This document shows positions 9,148 to 17,340 of a stretch of DNA of 64,000 bases, piece by piece; the stretch's first letter is position 1, and every line of letters starts with the position of its first letter. The position numbers were made by a program, and so were the translations under genes. Origin of the DNA: Herbidospora solisilvae (GTDB lineage: Bacteria > Actinomycetota > Actinomycetes > Streptosporangiales > Streptosporangiaceae); NCBI RefSeq assembly GCF_009901565.1, contig NZ_WXEW01000014.1:1-64000 (forward strand), given 5' to 3'. The notes below the pieces were generated by a model. That model did not search any database, had not been told where the DNA came from, and saw nothing but the letters and a program-made list of their open reading frames with translations.

Positions 9148-9698
9148 CCCTGCGCGACGAAGCCGCGGCGCTGCTCGCGGCCTGGACCGGCCCGACCCCG
9201 CAGGAGGAGTCGCTCCGCCAGGAGTTCCTCCGTCATCTGGCCGAACACGAGAACGGCATGTGGCGTGAGTGCGTACCGGGGCATCTGACCGCCACGACGG
9301 CGGTGTTGTCCCACGACGGCGCGAAGGTGCTGCTCACCCACCATCCAAAGGCGAAGTTGTGGCTCCCGATGGGCGGCCACTGTGAGCCCGGCGACCAGAC
9401 GCTGCCCGACGTGGCGCTGCGTGAGGCGATCGAGGAGTCGGGCATCCCGGGCCTGACCCTGCTGCCCGGTCCGCTGGCGCTCGACCGGCACGAGGTGTGG
9501 TGTCATCCGCCGCAGTGCTGGCACCTCGACGTGGAGTTCGGCGCGGTCGCGCCGCCCGGCGCCGAGTTCGTGATCAGCGACGAGTCGCTCGCGCTCGACT
9601 GGTTCCCGGTCGACGACATCCCCGAGCCGAGCGACATGGCGACCCGCCGGCTCGCGCGCAGGGCCCGCGCGATGCTCGCACACGATCTTCACAATTGA
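9144..9698 (+). CDS. Nudix hydrolase
   Basis: The 184-aa protein has a Nudix box of the GGHCEPGD...REAIEESG kind, with D in place of the first box Glu and a one-residue insertion before REA. This variant is common in GGHxEPGD Nudix proteins. The substrate is unknown; a nucleoside diphosphate derivative is likely. GTG at 9144 overlaps the TGA of the DUF2342 gene, so translation is probably coupled. Confidence 0.88.
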   Translation: MTLRDEAAALLAAWTGPTPQEESLRQEFLRHLAEHENGMWRECVPGHLTATTAVLSHDGAKVLLTHHPKAKLWLPMGGHCEPGDQTLPDVALREAIEESGIPGLTLLPGPLALDRHEVWCHPPQCWHLDVEFGAVAPPGAEFVISDESLALDWFPVDDIPEPSDMATRRLARRARAMLAHDLHN

Positions 9699-9729
9699 CT
9701 TACCCCTCCCCTGCGCGGCGCTGGTTAGT

Positions 9730-10749
9730 GTGGCCGGGGTGGACACACAGGTAGGCGTCGAAGTCGGCGGGGAGATCCGCTCGCCCGCCCCCTCACCGGG
9801 GCGCAAGCGGCGGGCGTTCGCCTGGCTGCTGGCCGGGATCAGCGTGGTCTGGGCGGTCTTCCGGCTGACCGGGATCGAGCTCACCGGGTTCGGCACGCTC
9901 CTGTCCACGGGCACGCCCTACGCGGTGCTCGGGGCGGTCGTGGCGGTCCTCGTCGCGGTGCTGAGCCGGGCGCGGTGGGCCGCAACCCTCGCGCTGGCGT
10001 CGGTGGTCGCGTTGTCGTTCGTGGTGCTGCCTCGGGCGCTGCCCTCGGCGCAGCCCTCGGCCGACGGGCCGTCGCTCCGGGTGCTGTCGGTCAACATGCG
10101 CTTCGGGCGCGCCGACGTCGGTTCCCTGATGGCTCTTGTACGTTCTGCGCGTCCCGACGTCATCTCGGTGCAGGAGCTGAGCCCCCGGGCCGTCGAGGGG
10201 CTGGCCGCGGCGGGGCTGGGGGACCTGATGCCGTACACCCATCTGGAGCCCCACTGGAGCGCCGCGGGGTCGGGCATCTACTCGCGGTTCCCGCTGGCCC
10301 CTCTGGCGCCGTTCGCGCCCGGGGAGGGGCACCGGATGCCGTACGCGAAGATCGAGGTTCCCGGCGGCCCGCCCGTCGAGCTGGTCGACGTGCACACGGT
10401 GGCGCCGCTGGGGCGCGACATCGGTCTGTGGCGCGACGGGCTGCGCTCGCTGCCCCGGCCCGAGGCCGGCACGATCCGCATCCTGGCGGGCGATTACAAC
10501 GCCACCTTCGACCACGCGGAGTTCCGCGCGGTGCTCGGTCACGGGTGGGTCGACGCCGCCGACGCCACGGGGAAGGGCCTGATCACGACCTGGCCGGCCG
10601 AACGGCGGCTGCCGCCCCTCATCACCATCGACCACGTGCTGGTCGACCCCCGGGTGGCGGTCGGGCACGCCAGCGTCCACGACGTGGCCGGCACCGACCA
10701 CCGGGCGGTCTTCACCGTGCTCAGGCTTCCTTCTTCAGCGGCTGGTTGA
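9730..10749 (+). CDS. Membrane-anchored endonuclease/exonuclease/phosphatase family protein
   Basis: The 339-aa protein has three hydrophobic helices in the first 110 residues, then an EEP-fold domain. The fold motifs are VNMRFG, a QEL glutamate for metal, HTVAP, GDYNATFDH and a terminal GTDHRAVF with the catalytic His. This places a phosphodiesterase/phosphatase domain outside the membrane, as in other actinobacterial EEP proteins. GTG at 9730 is used; GTG at 9739 is equally possible. Its 3' end overlaps the convergent VOC gene by 29 bp. Confidence 0.85.
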   Translation: MAGVDTQVGVEVGGEIRSPAPSPGRKRRAFAWLLAGISVVWAVFRLTGIELTGFGTLLSTGTPYAVLGAVVAVLVAVLSRARWAATLALASVVALSFVVLPRALPSAQPSADGPSLRVLSVNMRFGRADVGSLMALVRSARPDVISVQELSPRAVEGLAAAGLGDLMPYTHLEPHWSAAGSGIYSRFPLAPLAPFAPGEGHRMPYAKIEVPGGPPVELVDVHTVAPLGRDIGLWRDGLRSLPRPEAGTIRILAGDYNATFDHAEFRAVLGHGWVDAADATGKGLITTWPAERRLPPLITIDHVLVDPRVAVGHASVHDVAGTDHRAVFTVLRLPSSAAG

Positions 10750-11143
10750 ACCGCAGCAGGTTGCCCGAGGGGTCGCGGAAGGCGCAGTCGCGGACGCCGT
10801 AGAACTGGTCGATCGGCTCCTGGAGGACTTCGGCGCCCGCTTCGGCGATCTTCTCGAAGGTGGCGTCGCAGTCGTCGGTGGTGAAGATCAGACCACGCAG
10901 CAGGCCCTTGGCCAGCAGCTCGGACATGGTCTCCTTGTCCTCCGCCGAGGCGTTGGGGTCGGCCAGCGGCGGCTCGAGCACGATCTCCACGTCGGGCTGC
11001 GACGGCGAGCCGACGGTCACCCAGCGCATGCCCTCGTAGGAGACGTCGTTGCGGACCTCCATGCCGAGCACGTCGCGGTAGAAGGCGAGCGCGGTGTCGT
11101 GGTCGTCGACGGCGAGGAAGCAGGTGTGCAGTTTGATGTCCAT
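10721..11143 (-). CDS. VOC (glyoxalase/bleomycin-resistance fold) family protein
   Basis: The 140-aa protein has the paired beta-alpha-beta-beta-beta halves of the vicinal oxygen chelate fold: LAVDDHDTALAFYRDVLG at the start and FRDPSGNLLRFNQP near the end, with an acidic metal ligand in between. The substrate is unknown. ATG at 11143 starts the conserved domain; the open frame extends to 11221 without support. It lies 38 nt after an AraC-type regulator on the same strand, a common pairing in actinobacteria. Confidence 0.88.
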   Translation of the reverse strand: MDIKLHTCFLAVDDHDTALAFYRDVLGMEVRNDVSYEGMRWVTVGSPSQPDVEIVLEPPLADPNASAEDKETMSELLAKGLLRGLIFTTDDCDATFEKIAEAGAEVLQEPIDQFYGVRDCAFRDPSGNLLRFNQPLKKEA

Positions 11144-11181
11144 GCATCTCACGCTAGAGGGCGACCTGCGGGGTCGGCTTC

Positions 11182-11574
11182 TCAGTTCCTGACCGGCCTG
11201 GTGTGGATCTTCGCGATGCACGCGGGGATGGCGGCGGCCTCGTCGTGGGAGCGGGCGCGGTAGGCGCTGGGGCTCTCGCCGACCAGTTCGGTGAACCGGG
11301 AGCTGAAGGAGCCGAGCGACGTACAGCCGACCGCGAAGCAGACGTCGGTGACGGACATGTCGCTGTTGCGCAGCAGCGCCTTGGCCCGTTCGATCCGGCG
11401 GGTCATGAGGTAGCTGTAGGGCGTCTCGCCGTAGGCGGCCCGGAAGCTGCGGGAGAAGTGGCCGGGAGACATGAGGGCCGCCTTGGCCAGAGCGGGCACG
11501 TCGAGAGGACTGGCGTAGTCGCGGTCCATCATGTCGCGGACCCGGCGCAGCCGGACGAGGTCGTCGCGGTTCAC
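11182..11574 (-). CDS. AraC family regulator (DNA-binding domain only)
   Basis: The 130-aa protein is essentially one AraC/XylS double helix-turn-helix domain. The first helices have MSPGHFSRSFRAAYGETPYS and the second the typical CTSLGSFSSRFTELVGESPS. No ligand-binding domain is present, so it may act constitutively or through a partner. GTG at 11574 overlaps the upstream stop by GTGA. It probably controls the VOC gene 38 nt downstream and perhaps its own operon. Confidence 0.9.
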   Translation of the reverse strand: MNRDDLVRLRRVRDMMDRDYASPLDVPALAKAALMSPGHFSRSFRAAYGETPYSYLMTRRIERAKALLRNSDMSVTDVCFAVGCTSLGSFSSRFTELVGESPSAYRARSHDEAAAIPACIAKIHTRPVRN

Positions 11575-12155
11575 GACAGGACCAACGCCCTGGTGGAGTT
11601 CCATCCTTCCAGGCCCGGGTCGAGGCGGGCGAGGTCGTCGGGTCTCCGCAGGCGGTGCCAGCCCGGCCCGGTGGCGACCTTGCGGGGCCCGGGGGCCTGG
11701 GCGCGCAGCGCCTTGACGACCTCGGGGTGGTCGACGTCGAGGGTCGCCCACGCGGGGAACGGCAGGTGGGCGGCCACCGCGACCGCTCCCCCGGTGTCGG
11801 ACGGGCAGACGGCGATCTCGGCGCGGCCGAGCTCGCGGAAGAGCTTGCCGATCAGCAGCGGCGGCAGGTCGGGCGCGTCGGCGCTGACCACGACGGCCTG
11901 GTCGGCCGGGGGCAGCGCGGCGAAGGCCTGGTCGGCGGAGTCGACGGAGATCACCGGCGTGCCCGGCCAGGCGATCTCCTCCAGATCGGGGACTCCAACG
12001 GATATGATCACCGGGGTCACCAGGTCGAGCCCCGCGACCATCTCGTACGTGTCCTCGGCCACGGCACGAAGGAACTCCTCGCGGCCGACCCCCGGTGGCG
12101 CGGCGTCACCGCACGACGGGGTCACCAGGACGGCCACCAGCCGTTCGGTCAACAT
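11571..12155 (-). CDS. DUF2064/CofC-like nucleotidyltransferase-fold protein
   Basis: The 194-aa protein has a GT-A-like pattern: VVVSADAPDLPP in the position of the nucleotide-binding SDxPxL motif, then PSDTGGAVAVA and an LDVDHPE segment. This resembles DUF2064 and the CofC family of small nucleotidyl/glycosyl transferases. The substrate cannot be deduced. Its ATG overlaps the stop of the peptidase gene and its end overlaps the AraC start, so it sits inside a tight four-gene operon. Confidence 0.65.
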   Translation of the reverse strand: MLTERLVAVLVTPSCGDAAPPGVGREEFLRAVAEDTYEMVAGLDLVTPVIISVGVPDLEEIAWPGTPVISVDSADQAFAALPPADQAVVVSADAPDLPPLLIGKLFRELGRAEIAVCPSDTGGAVAVAAHLPFPAWATLDVDHPEVVKALRAQAPGPRKVATGPGWHRLRRPDDLARLDPGLEGWNSTRALVLS

Positions 12156-12727
12156 TCCTCCGGGGTGCCGCTCGCGGCCATGGAGAATCCCTCCAGGAAA
12201 CCGCGCGCCCGTTCGGCCTTGGGGTAACGTTCGACCAGCGCCCAGAACCGAGGGCCGTGGCTCGGCACCAGCAGGTGCACCAGCTCATGCATGATCACGT
12301 AGTCTACGACCCACGCGGGCATCCCCCGGAGTCTCGCCGACAATCGGATCGTGCCATGATCTGGTGTGCACGACCCCCATCGGTGGAGCTGGTTCTCGAC
12401 CCAGCGCACACTCGATGGCGTGGCCCGTCCGTCGAGGTAGCGGGCCGACAGTTCCCGCGCGCGATCGAGCAGGTCGTCGTCGCTCGGTCTTTTGCGCTGC
12501 TCCTTCGCCGCCAGGCGTTCGAGCATGCGGCGTACCCACTGCTCCTCGTCGGTCGTGCTCAGACCGGCAGGCAGCAGCACGATGGTCTTGTCTCCATCGC
12601 GGTACGCGGAAACGGTTCGCCGCCGTCGTGCGCTCCGACGAACCTCGACTGTCTCGGGGGGCACATATGCACGGTACTCGACACGCGCGGAATTCCACAG
12701 GGGGTCACGGGCGTTCCCGCTGGTCAA
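12149..12727 (-). CDS. YgjP-like (DUF45) zinc metallopeptidase
   Basis: The 192-aa protein carries RWGSCTPDHGTIRLSARL and then IMHELVHLLVPSHGPRFW, the HExxH zinc motif and downstream His of the YgjP/WLM metallopeptidase group. It is cytoplasmic with no signal peptide. The start is uncertain: TTG at 12727 gives the longest form but lacks a clear ribosome binding site. It heads the operon with the DUF2064-like, AraC and VOC genes. Confidence 0.85.
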   Translation of the reverse strand: MTSGNARDPLWNSARVEYRAYVPPETVEVRRSARRRRTVSAYRDGDKTIVLLPAGLSTTDEEQWVRRMLERLAAKEQRKRPSDDDLLDRARELSARYLDGRATPSSVRWVENQLHRWGSCTPDHGTIRLSARLRGMPAWVVDYVIMHELVHLLVPSHGPRFWALVERYPKAERARGFLEGFSMAASGTPEEC

Positions 12728-13207
12728 TCAACGTTTCCCCCATGTTAAACCGGCCCACCGGTCCCATCCGTCTGGCGCGGGAGAGCTGGTGAGAGTGCCC
12801 GGTAAGGCCGGTGCACGGCCTGTTTCCGAGATTGCGGGGCGATGAATGGATATGGGCGGCGGCGCAGGAGTAAAACCTGCGGTGCGGGCCTGACCTGCGC
12901 GGACGCATGCCGGGGACAGCCTCCGCAGCGCGCACCGGGCGTCAGTGATCATGCCTCGCTCGACGGCCGGTGGCGCCGCGCGCCGAGGAATGATCAATAG
13001 TGGTCCCGGCGGACGTGAATGCTGCCGCACCTCTTATCGATCTTTTCTCGCATACATCCGATTCGATGCCGGAATTCTCACTTGGGAGAAATCGGGGCCA
13101 GGCGCTCGACGGGTGGGCCTTCCGACGTGCCGGAAGCGATGGACGGTTATCCACAGGCGGCGGGAAAGCGGCTCGGGTGACCGGCGGGATGTGACAGTTT
13201 CCGGGCC
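12728..13207. other. Intergenic region between divergent genes
   Basis: The gap separates the divergent peptidase operon and the E1-like gene. It must hold promoters both ways, but none is clear. It contains a small hairpin (CGCAGG 12863-12868 with CCTGCG 12876-12881) and a single TTATCCACA (13147-13155). Open frames here have no support. Confidence 0.35.
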
Positions 13208-14338
13208 ATGACACAACCCTTGGGTATGGCCAGCCGGCCGCGGGTGAAGCCCGCTGTCGGAGTCGCCGTGCGTGACGAGGAGACCCTCCAGTTCGGGCTG
13301 CACCCGGCGCGGGCCGTGCTGCTGACCGGGCTCGACGAGCGGGCGCGGCGCTTCGTGGGCAGCCTCGACGGCACCAGGACGCTGGCCCAGGCCATCGCCG
13401 ACTCGCGGGTCGACGAGACGATCGCCACGCGGATCATCGACCTGCTCGCCGGGCGCGGCCTGCTCGACGACGTCTCGGGGCCGGCCCCGCTGACCACGCT
13501 CAGCCGCGAGGAGCGCGACCGTTTCAGGCCCGACCTGGAGGCCCTGTCGCTTCCGCCCACGGTGTACGAACTCCCGGAGACCGCCTCCGGACAGAAGTCC
13601 CCTCCCCCGGCCCTGGATGGAGGCCTGAAGGCCTTCGCGGGCAGACAAGGGTCTTATGTCCGTATTTACGGCGCCGGGCGCATAGGGGCCCGTGTGGCCG
13701 CCCTGCTGGCGGCGGCCGGGGTCGGGCGCATCTGCGTGCTCGACCCCGGGTGCGCGCGGGCGGAGGACGTGGTGCCCGGCGGGCTCGGCTGGGAACACGT
13801 CGGCAGGCCCCGTGAGGAGGGCGCGGTGGCGGTGGCCGCCGCGGTCGCGCCGAGTGTCACGGCCTGGGCGGGTCGTGCCGCCGCCGGGCTCATGGACGGC
13901 GCCGCCGCGCCCCACCTGGTCGTGCTGGCGCCCGTCGGCGCGCCCGATCCGCTGCTGGCCCACGACCTCACCACGCTCGGCATCCCCCATCTGCTCGCCA
14001 CCTGTGCCGAGGGGTGCGGGGCCGTCGGGCCGCTGGTCGTGCCGGGGCAGTCGCCGTGCCTCTCGTGCATCGAACTGACCCGGCGCGATCGGGATCCGGG
14101 CTGGCCGGCGGTCCGGGCCGCCATCAGGGGGCAGTCGGGCTGCGACACCATCACCTCGGGTCTGGTCGCCGCACAGGCGGCCGGGCAGGTGCTCGCATTC
14201 CTCGACAAACGTGGGGTCGACGCCGTCGGAACGGCCGAGATCCTGCCCGATTTACAGTGGCGGCGCCGGGTCTGGCCGCGTCATCCCCGATGCCGTTGTA
14301 GTCGAAACGACCAGGCTGGGCTAACAATGGTCGCGTGA
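13208..14338 (+). CDS. TOMM-type E1-like (ThiF fold) protein with leader-binding-like N-terminus
   Basis: The 376-aa protein resembles the cyclodehydratase-associated E1-like family of thiazole/oxazole-modified peptide clusters (TIGR03882 style). Residues 10-90 resemble the winged-helix leader-peptide-binding part. Residues 150-300 form a ThiF-like Rossmann region with GAGRIG (155-160). PCLSC (C284, C287) and C362/C364 could bind zinc. No YcaO, dehydrogenase or precursor peptide is visible nearby. ATG at 13208 lacks a clear ribosome binding site; ATG at 13226 is an alternative. Its stop overlaps the GTG of the kinase gene, arguing for a shared function. Confidence 0.75.
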   Translation: MTQPLGMASRPRVKPAVGVAVRDEETLQFGLHPARAVLLTGLDERARRFVGSLDGTRTLAQAIADSRVDETIATRIIDLLAGRGLLDDVSGPAPLTTLSREERDRFRPDLEALSLPPTVYELPETASGQKSPPPALDGGLKAFAGRQGSYVRIYGAGRIGARVAALLAAAGVGRICVLDPGCARAEDVVPGGLGWEHVGRPREEGAVAVAAAVAPSVTAWAGRAAAGLMDGAAAPHLVVLAPVGAPDPLLAHDLTTLGIPHLLATCAEGCGAVGPLVVPGQSPCLSCIELTRRDRDPGWPAVRAAIRGQSGCDTITSGLVAAQAAGQVLAFLDKRGVDAVGTAEILPDLQWRRRVWPRHPRCRCSRNDQAGLTMVA

Positions 14339-15666
14339 GTGACCTTCCGCGCAACGCCGTGACGCGCTCGGCGAAGCTGGCGGCCCTGCCCCTGGGGTTC
14401 GCCGGGCGCACTGCTCTCGGCCTGGGGAAACGGATCGGCGGGAAGTCCGCGGAAATCGTCGCCCAGGAGATCCAGGAGCGTACTGCGGCGCAGATTTTCA
14501 AGATCCTCGGTGAGCTCAAGGGCGGGGCGATGAAGCTCGGCCAGGCTCTGTCGATCTTCGAGGCGGCACTGCCGAGCGAGATCGCCGGACCCTACCGGGC
14601 CACCCTGACCAAGCTGCAGGACGCCGCGCCCCCGCTGCCCGCCGCGACGGTGCACCGGGTGCTCGCCGAAGAACTGGGCGACGACTGGCGGGAGAACTTC
14701 CTGTCCTTCGACGACCGCCCGGCCGCCGCCGCCTCGATCGGGCAGGTCCACCGCGCGGTCTGGCACGACGGCCGCGAGGTCGCCGTGAAGATCCAGTATC
14801 CCGGGGCGGGCAAGGCGCTGATCTCCGACTTCAACCAGCTCGCCAGGCTGGGCAAGCTGTTCGGGGCGCTGCTGCCGGGCCTCGACGTCAAGGCCGTGCT
14901 GGCGGAGCTGAAAGACCGGGTGGTCGAGGAGCTCGACTACTTCCTGGAGGCCGAGGCGCAACACGCCTTCGCGGTCGCCTTCAAGGACGACCCCGACTTC
15001 CGGGTCCCCGACGTGATCGCCGCCAACGAACACGTCCTGGTGACCGAGTGGATCGACGGCACCCCCCTGTCGAAGGTGATCACCGGCGGCGGGCAGGAGG
15101 AACGCGACCGGGCCGGCCTGTTGCTGACCCGGTTCCTCTTCAGCTCGCCCGCCCGCGTGGGCATGCTGCACGCCGACCCGCACCCGGGCAACTTCCGCAT
15201 GCTGCCCGACGGCCGGCTCGGCGTGCTCGACTTCGGCGCGGTCAACCGCCTGCCCGACGGCTACCCGCCGGTCTTCGGCCGCCTGGTGCGCCTGTTCAAC
15301 CAGGGCGACATGGACACGGTCGTCGACGGCCTGCGGGCCGAGGGCTTCATCCGCCCGCACATCGAGATCGACGTCGAGGCGTTGCGGGCCTTCCTTGCCC
15401 CTTACGTCGAACCGACCCAGGTCGAGGAGTTCACCTTCAGCCGGGAGTGGCTCCAGACCCAGGCGGCGAGCGCGACCGACCTCCGCCCGACGAACGTGGT
15501 CCGCCACCTCAACCTGCCGGCGACCTATGTGCTGATCCACCGGGTCCACGCGGCGGGTGTGGGCGTCCTGTGCCAGCTCGGCACGACGGCCCGCTTCCGC
15601 GACGAGGTCATCGCATGGGTCCCCGGCTTCGCCGACGAGAACGAGGAACCGGCACCCGCCTCTTGA
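14335..15666 (+). CDS. ABC1/UbiB family atypical protein kinase
   Basis: The 443-aa protein has all landmarks of the family: the KxGQ motif (KLGQ, residues 67-70), the Ala-rich loop AAASIGQVH (about 131-139), VAVKIQYPG with K152, the catalytic-loop-like LHADPHPGNF and the metal motif LDFGAVN. In quinone-making bacteria such proteins support ubiquinone or menaquinone biology. The role here is unknown. GTG at 14335 overlaps the upstream TGA by GTGA. The same gene type sits at this place in mycobacteria (Rv3197). Confidence 0.93.
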   Translation: MSDLPRNAVTRSAKLAALPLGFAGRTALGLGKRIGGKSAEIVAQEIQERTAAQIFKILGELKGGAMKLGQALSIFEAALPSEIAGPYRATLTKLQDAAPPLPAATVHRVLAEELGDDWRENFLSFDDRPAAAASIGQVHRAVWHDGREVAVKIQYPGAGKALISDFNQLARLGKLFGALLPGLDVKAVLAELKDRVVEELDYFLEAEAQHAFAVAFKDDPDFRVPDVIAANEHVLVTEWIDGTPLSKVITGGGQEERDRAGLLLTRFLFSSPARVGMLHADPHPGNFRMLPDGRLGVLDFGAVNRLPDGYPPVFGRLVRLFNQGDMDTVVDGLRAEGFIRPHIEIDVEALRAFLAPYVEPTQVEEFTFSREWLQTQAASATDLRPTNVVRHLNLPATYVLIHRVHAAGVGVLCQLGTTARFRDEVIAWVPGFADENEEPAPAS

Positions 15667-15703
15667 GCCGGCTGCTCGGGCCGGGCGCGTGTCTGTTCGG
15701 TGG

Positions 15704-16381
15704 TCATTCCGGCTGTTCCCCTGTGGGGCGGCGGGCCAGTAAGTATGCCTGGGGGAAGCCGCGTTTGGCGTCCTCGCCTGGGGCGATGACCAGTCGGGCG
15801 ACCTCGGTCAGGTCCGCGTCGAGGAGGAGTTCGGCGACTCGGTCGGGGGAATAGCGGTGGGCCGGGGTTATCGAGTGGTCGAAGGGCTCGCCCAGCCGGG
15901 TGGGGTGGTCGTCGGCCTGGAAGCCGAGCAGGAGATGGCCGCCCGGGGCGAGCACGCGGTGGAACTCGGCGAACGTCTCGGGGAGGCGTTCTGGCGGGGT
16001 GTGGATGATGGAGTAGTTGGCGACCACGCCCGCGAGTGTCGCGTCGTCGGCCGTGAGGGCGGTCATCGTGCCCACGTCGAAGCGCAGTCCCGGGTGGGCG
16101 GCCCGGGCGAGCACGATCATCTCCGGTGACACGTCGACGCCGTGGGCGCTCACACCCAGCGTCGACAGGTGGGCGGTCACGTGGCCGGGGCCGCAGCCCA
16201 CGTCCGCCACCGGGCCGCCGCCACCGGCCCTGACCAGTTCGGCGAAGACCACGATCATCGCGTGGGCCAGCGGGCTGGAGTGGTAACGCCCGGGGATGTC
16301 CCGGGCGTAGTTGGCGGCGACGGCGTCGTAGGCCGCGCGGGTGGTGGCGAGGGAGTCCGGTTCTGTCACGGTTGGAAGCAT
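15704..16381 (-). CDS. Class I SAM-dependent methyltransferase
   Basis: The 225-aa protein has a seven-strand methyltransferase core: VADVGCGPGHVTAHL as motif I, GVDVSPEM with the acidic residue for the SAM ribose, and NYSIIHTPPERL and LAPGGHLLLGF as later motifs. The substrate is unknown; small-molecule methylation is typical for this type. It is convergent with the ABC1 kinase gene (37 bp gap). ATG at 16381 lies right next to a hairpin and has no ribosome binding site; GTG at 16369 is an alternative. Confidence 0.85.
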   Translation of the reverse strand: MLPTVTEPDSLATTRAAYDAVAANYARDIPGRYHSSPLAHAMIVVFAELVRAGGGGPVADVGCGPGHVTAHLSTLGVSAHGVDVSPEMIVLARAAHPGLRFDVGTMTALTADDATLAGVVANYSIIHTPPERLPETFAEFHRVLAPGGHLLLGFQADDHPTRLGEPFDHSITPAHRYSPDRVAELLLDADLTEVARLVIAPGEDAKRGFPQAYLLARRPTGEQPE

Positions 16382-16385
16382 GCAG

Positions 16386-16422
16386 AAGGCCCGGGTGTGT
16401 AGTGGTACACCCGGGCCTTTTT
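16386..16422 (+). terminator. Strong hairpin with U tract on the plus strand
   Basis: GGCCCGGGTGT pairs with ACACCCGGGCC around a short loop and is followed by TTTTTCT on the plus strand. On the minus strand, where the flanking genes read, the tract is only CCTTCT, so it would act weakly there as the end of the 16436-16618 gene. Confidence 0.7.
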
Positions 16423-16435
16423 CTACAAGTGGCTG

Positions 16436-16618
16436 TTAGAGCCTCGACAGGGCCGCCTGAAGGGCGGCGGTGGCGCGGGCGGCCCGCTTACGGGCTTTGT
16501 TCGCGTTGGCCACACGACTGGCGAGGCGGTGCTCCGCGGCTTCCCGCTGGAGCCCTCGTATTCGCTCATCCACCAGTTCCTGGAACAGATGTGGGGCGGT
16601 GGAGGTGTGGAAGGTCAT
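16436..16618 (-). CDS. Small basic helical protein, 60 aa
   Basis: The family is not recognised. The protein is one long predicted helix rich in Arg, Ala and Leu, with RGLQREAAEHRLASRVANA in the middle, and could be a coiled coil or nucleic-acid binder. ATG at 16618 is preferred, with AGAGAAG just upstream; the frame stays open further. It lies 52 nt downstream of whiB7 on the same strand and before a hairpin, so it probably belongs to the whiB7 transcript. Confidence 0.6.
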   Translation of the reverse strand: MTFHTSTAPHLFQELVDERIRGLQREAAEHRLASRVANANKARKRAARATAALQAALSRL

Positions 16619-16670
16619 CGGACTTCTCTTTTCTGCAGGTCTTCGGGTCGGGTTGTCTGTCGGTCGTTCG

Positions 16671-16934
16671 TCAGAGCGGGAGCGGGGTCTTGCGGGGACG
16701 ACCACGGGGCCGCTTGCGCGGAACCACGGTGCCTCGCAGGATCAGCTCGCCGCCCCAGACGCCCCAGGGCTCCTCACGCTCGAGGGCCCGGGCCAGGCAG
16801 GTCTCCCTGATGGGGCAGCCGCCGCAGAGCGCCTTGGCGAACTCGACGTCTTCGGGAGACTCGGCGAACCAGAGGTCGGGGTCGGTACGACAGGGGATTT
16901 CGGCTTCGATCAGGTCCATGACCGGGGCCGCCAT
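16671..16934 (-). CDS. whiB7: WhiB7/WblC transcriptional regulator with AT-hook
   Basis: The 87-aa protein has the four cysteines that bind the [4Fe-4S] cluster (C15, C37, C40, C46), the GVWGG turn (58-62) and a basic C-terminus with the AT-hook RGRPRK (77-82). That hook separates WhiB7 from other WhiB proteins. WhiB7 binds the housekeeping sigma factor and turns on intrinsic resistance genes when ribosomes are inhibited. ATG at 16934 has AGAGG 8 nt upstream; the in-frame GTG at 16943 is less likely. It has a leader of about 400 nt with uORF, terminator and promoter, listed separately. Confidence 0.95.
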   Translation of the reverse strand: MAAPVMDLIEAEIPCRTDPDLWFAESPEDVEFAKALCGGCPIRETCLARALEREEPWGVWGGELILRGTVVPRKRPRGRPRKTPLPL

Positions 16935-16998
16935 CTGCGTCACCTCTTTGTGAATCGGGTTGGTGTCTGTCCTCTGCAGTGGGGGGATACGGGCCGGA

Positions 16999-17042
16999 GA
17001 AAAAACAAGAAGGCCGCGGATCCGATGTGGGGATCCGCGGCC
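16999..17042 (-). terminator. Attenuator terminator in the whiB7 leader
   Basis: On the minus strand CCGCGGATCC pairs with GGATCCGCGG around a 7-nt loop and is followed by CCTTCTTGTTTTTT. It lies between the uORF stop (17061) and whiB7 (16934). The CTCCAGG just before its 5' arm can instead pair with CCTGGAG inside the uORF, and CTGACCGGTCAG spanning the uORF stop is a perfect palindrome. This gives material for alternative folds that depend on ribosome position. Confidence 0.85.
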
Positions 17043-17060
17043 TGGAGGCTGACTGACCGG

Positions 17061-17276
17061 TCAGGTTGTGACTGGCCTACTCCAGGCAGGACGCGGACGC
17101 CCCACTCCACCCTTGGTGGTGTGGCTGGTCTGCTCGATACGCACGCGCCGGACTAGCGGGTTCGGCGCGAAGGCGCCATCGACGCGCAGTTTGGCGTGCG
17201 AGCCATAACCGGCATCGGTGGCAGGGCATGCGGCGGCGAGCCACGGCGTGGCGTTCGACATTCTGATGCTCAGCAC
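17061..17276 (-). CDS. whiB7 leader ORF (uORF), 71 codons
   Basis: GTG at 17276 has a near-perfect AGGAGGTGA 8 nt upstream, stronger than that of whiB7 itself. The frame runs to TGA at 17061, 19 nt before the attenuator stem. The peptide has no known domain. In Streptomyces and mycobacteria, slow translation of a leader ORF by antibiotics prevents termination before whiB7, and this arrangement fits that scheme. The peptide need not have a function of its own. Confidence 0.75.
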   Translation of the reverse strand: MLSIRMSNATPWLAAACPATDAGYGSHAKLRVDGAFAPNPLVRRVRIEQTSHTTKGGVGRPRPAWSRPVTT

Positions 17277-17340
17277 GGGGCTCACCTCCTGGTGACTAAC
17301 TCGGGGGGCCGGACAGTAGCGTCCGACTCGCATGTGCATG

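Noticed and set aside
13147-13155. TTATCCACA, a DnaA-box-like 9-mer
   Set aside because: Only one box, with no cluster, AT-rich element or dnaA/dnaN nearby, so no origin is supported.
13208-14338. A complete TOMM/RiPP biosynthetic cluster
   Set aside because: Only the E1-like protein is found; YcaO, dehydrogenase, precursor and transporter are absent from the surroundings.
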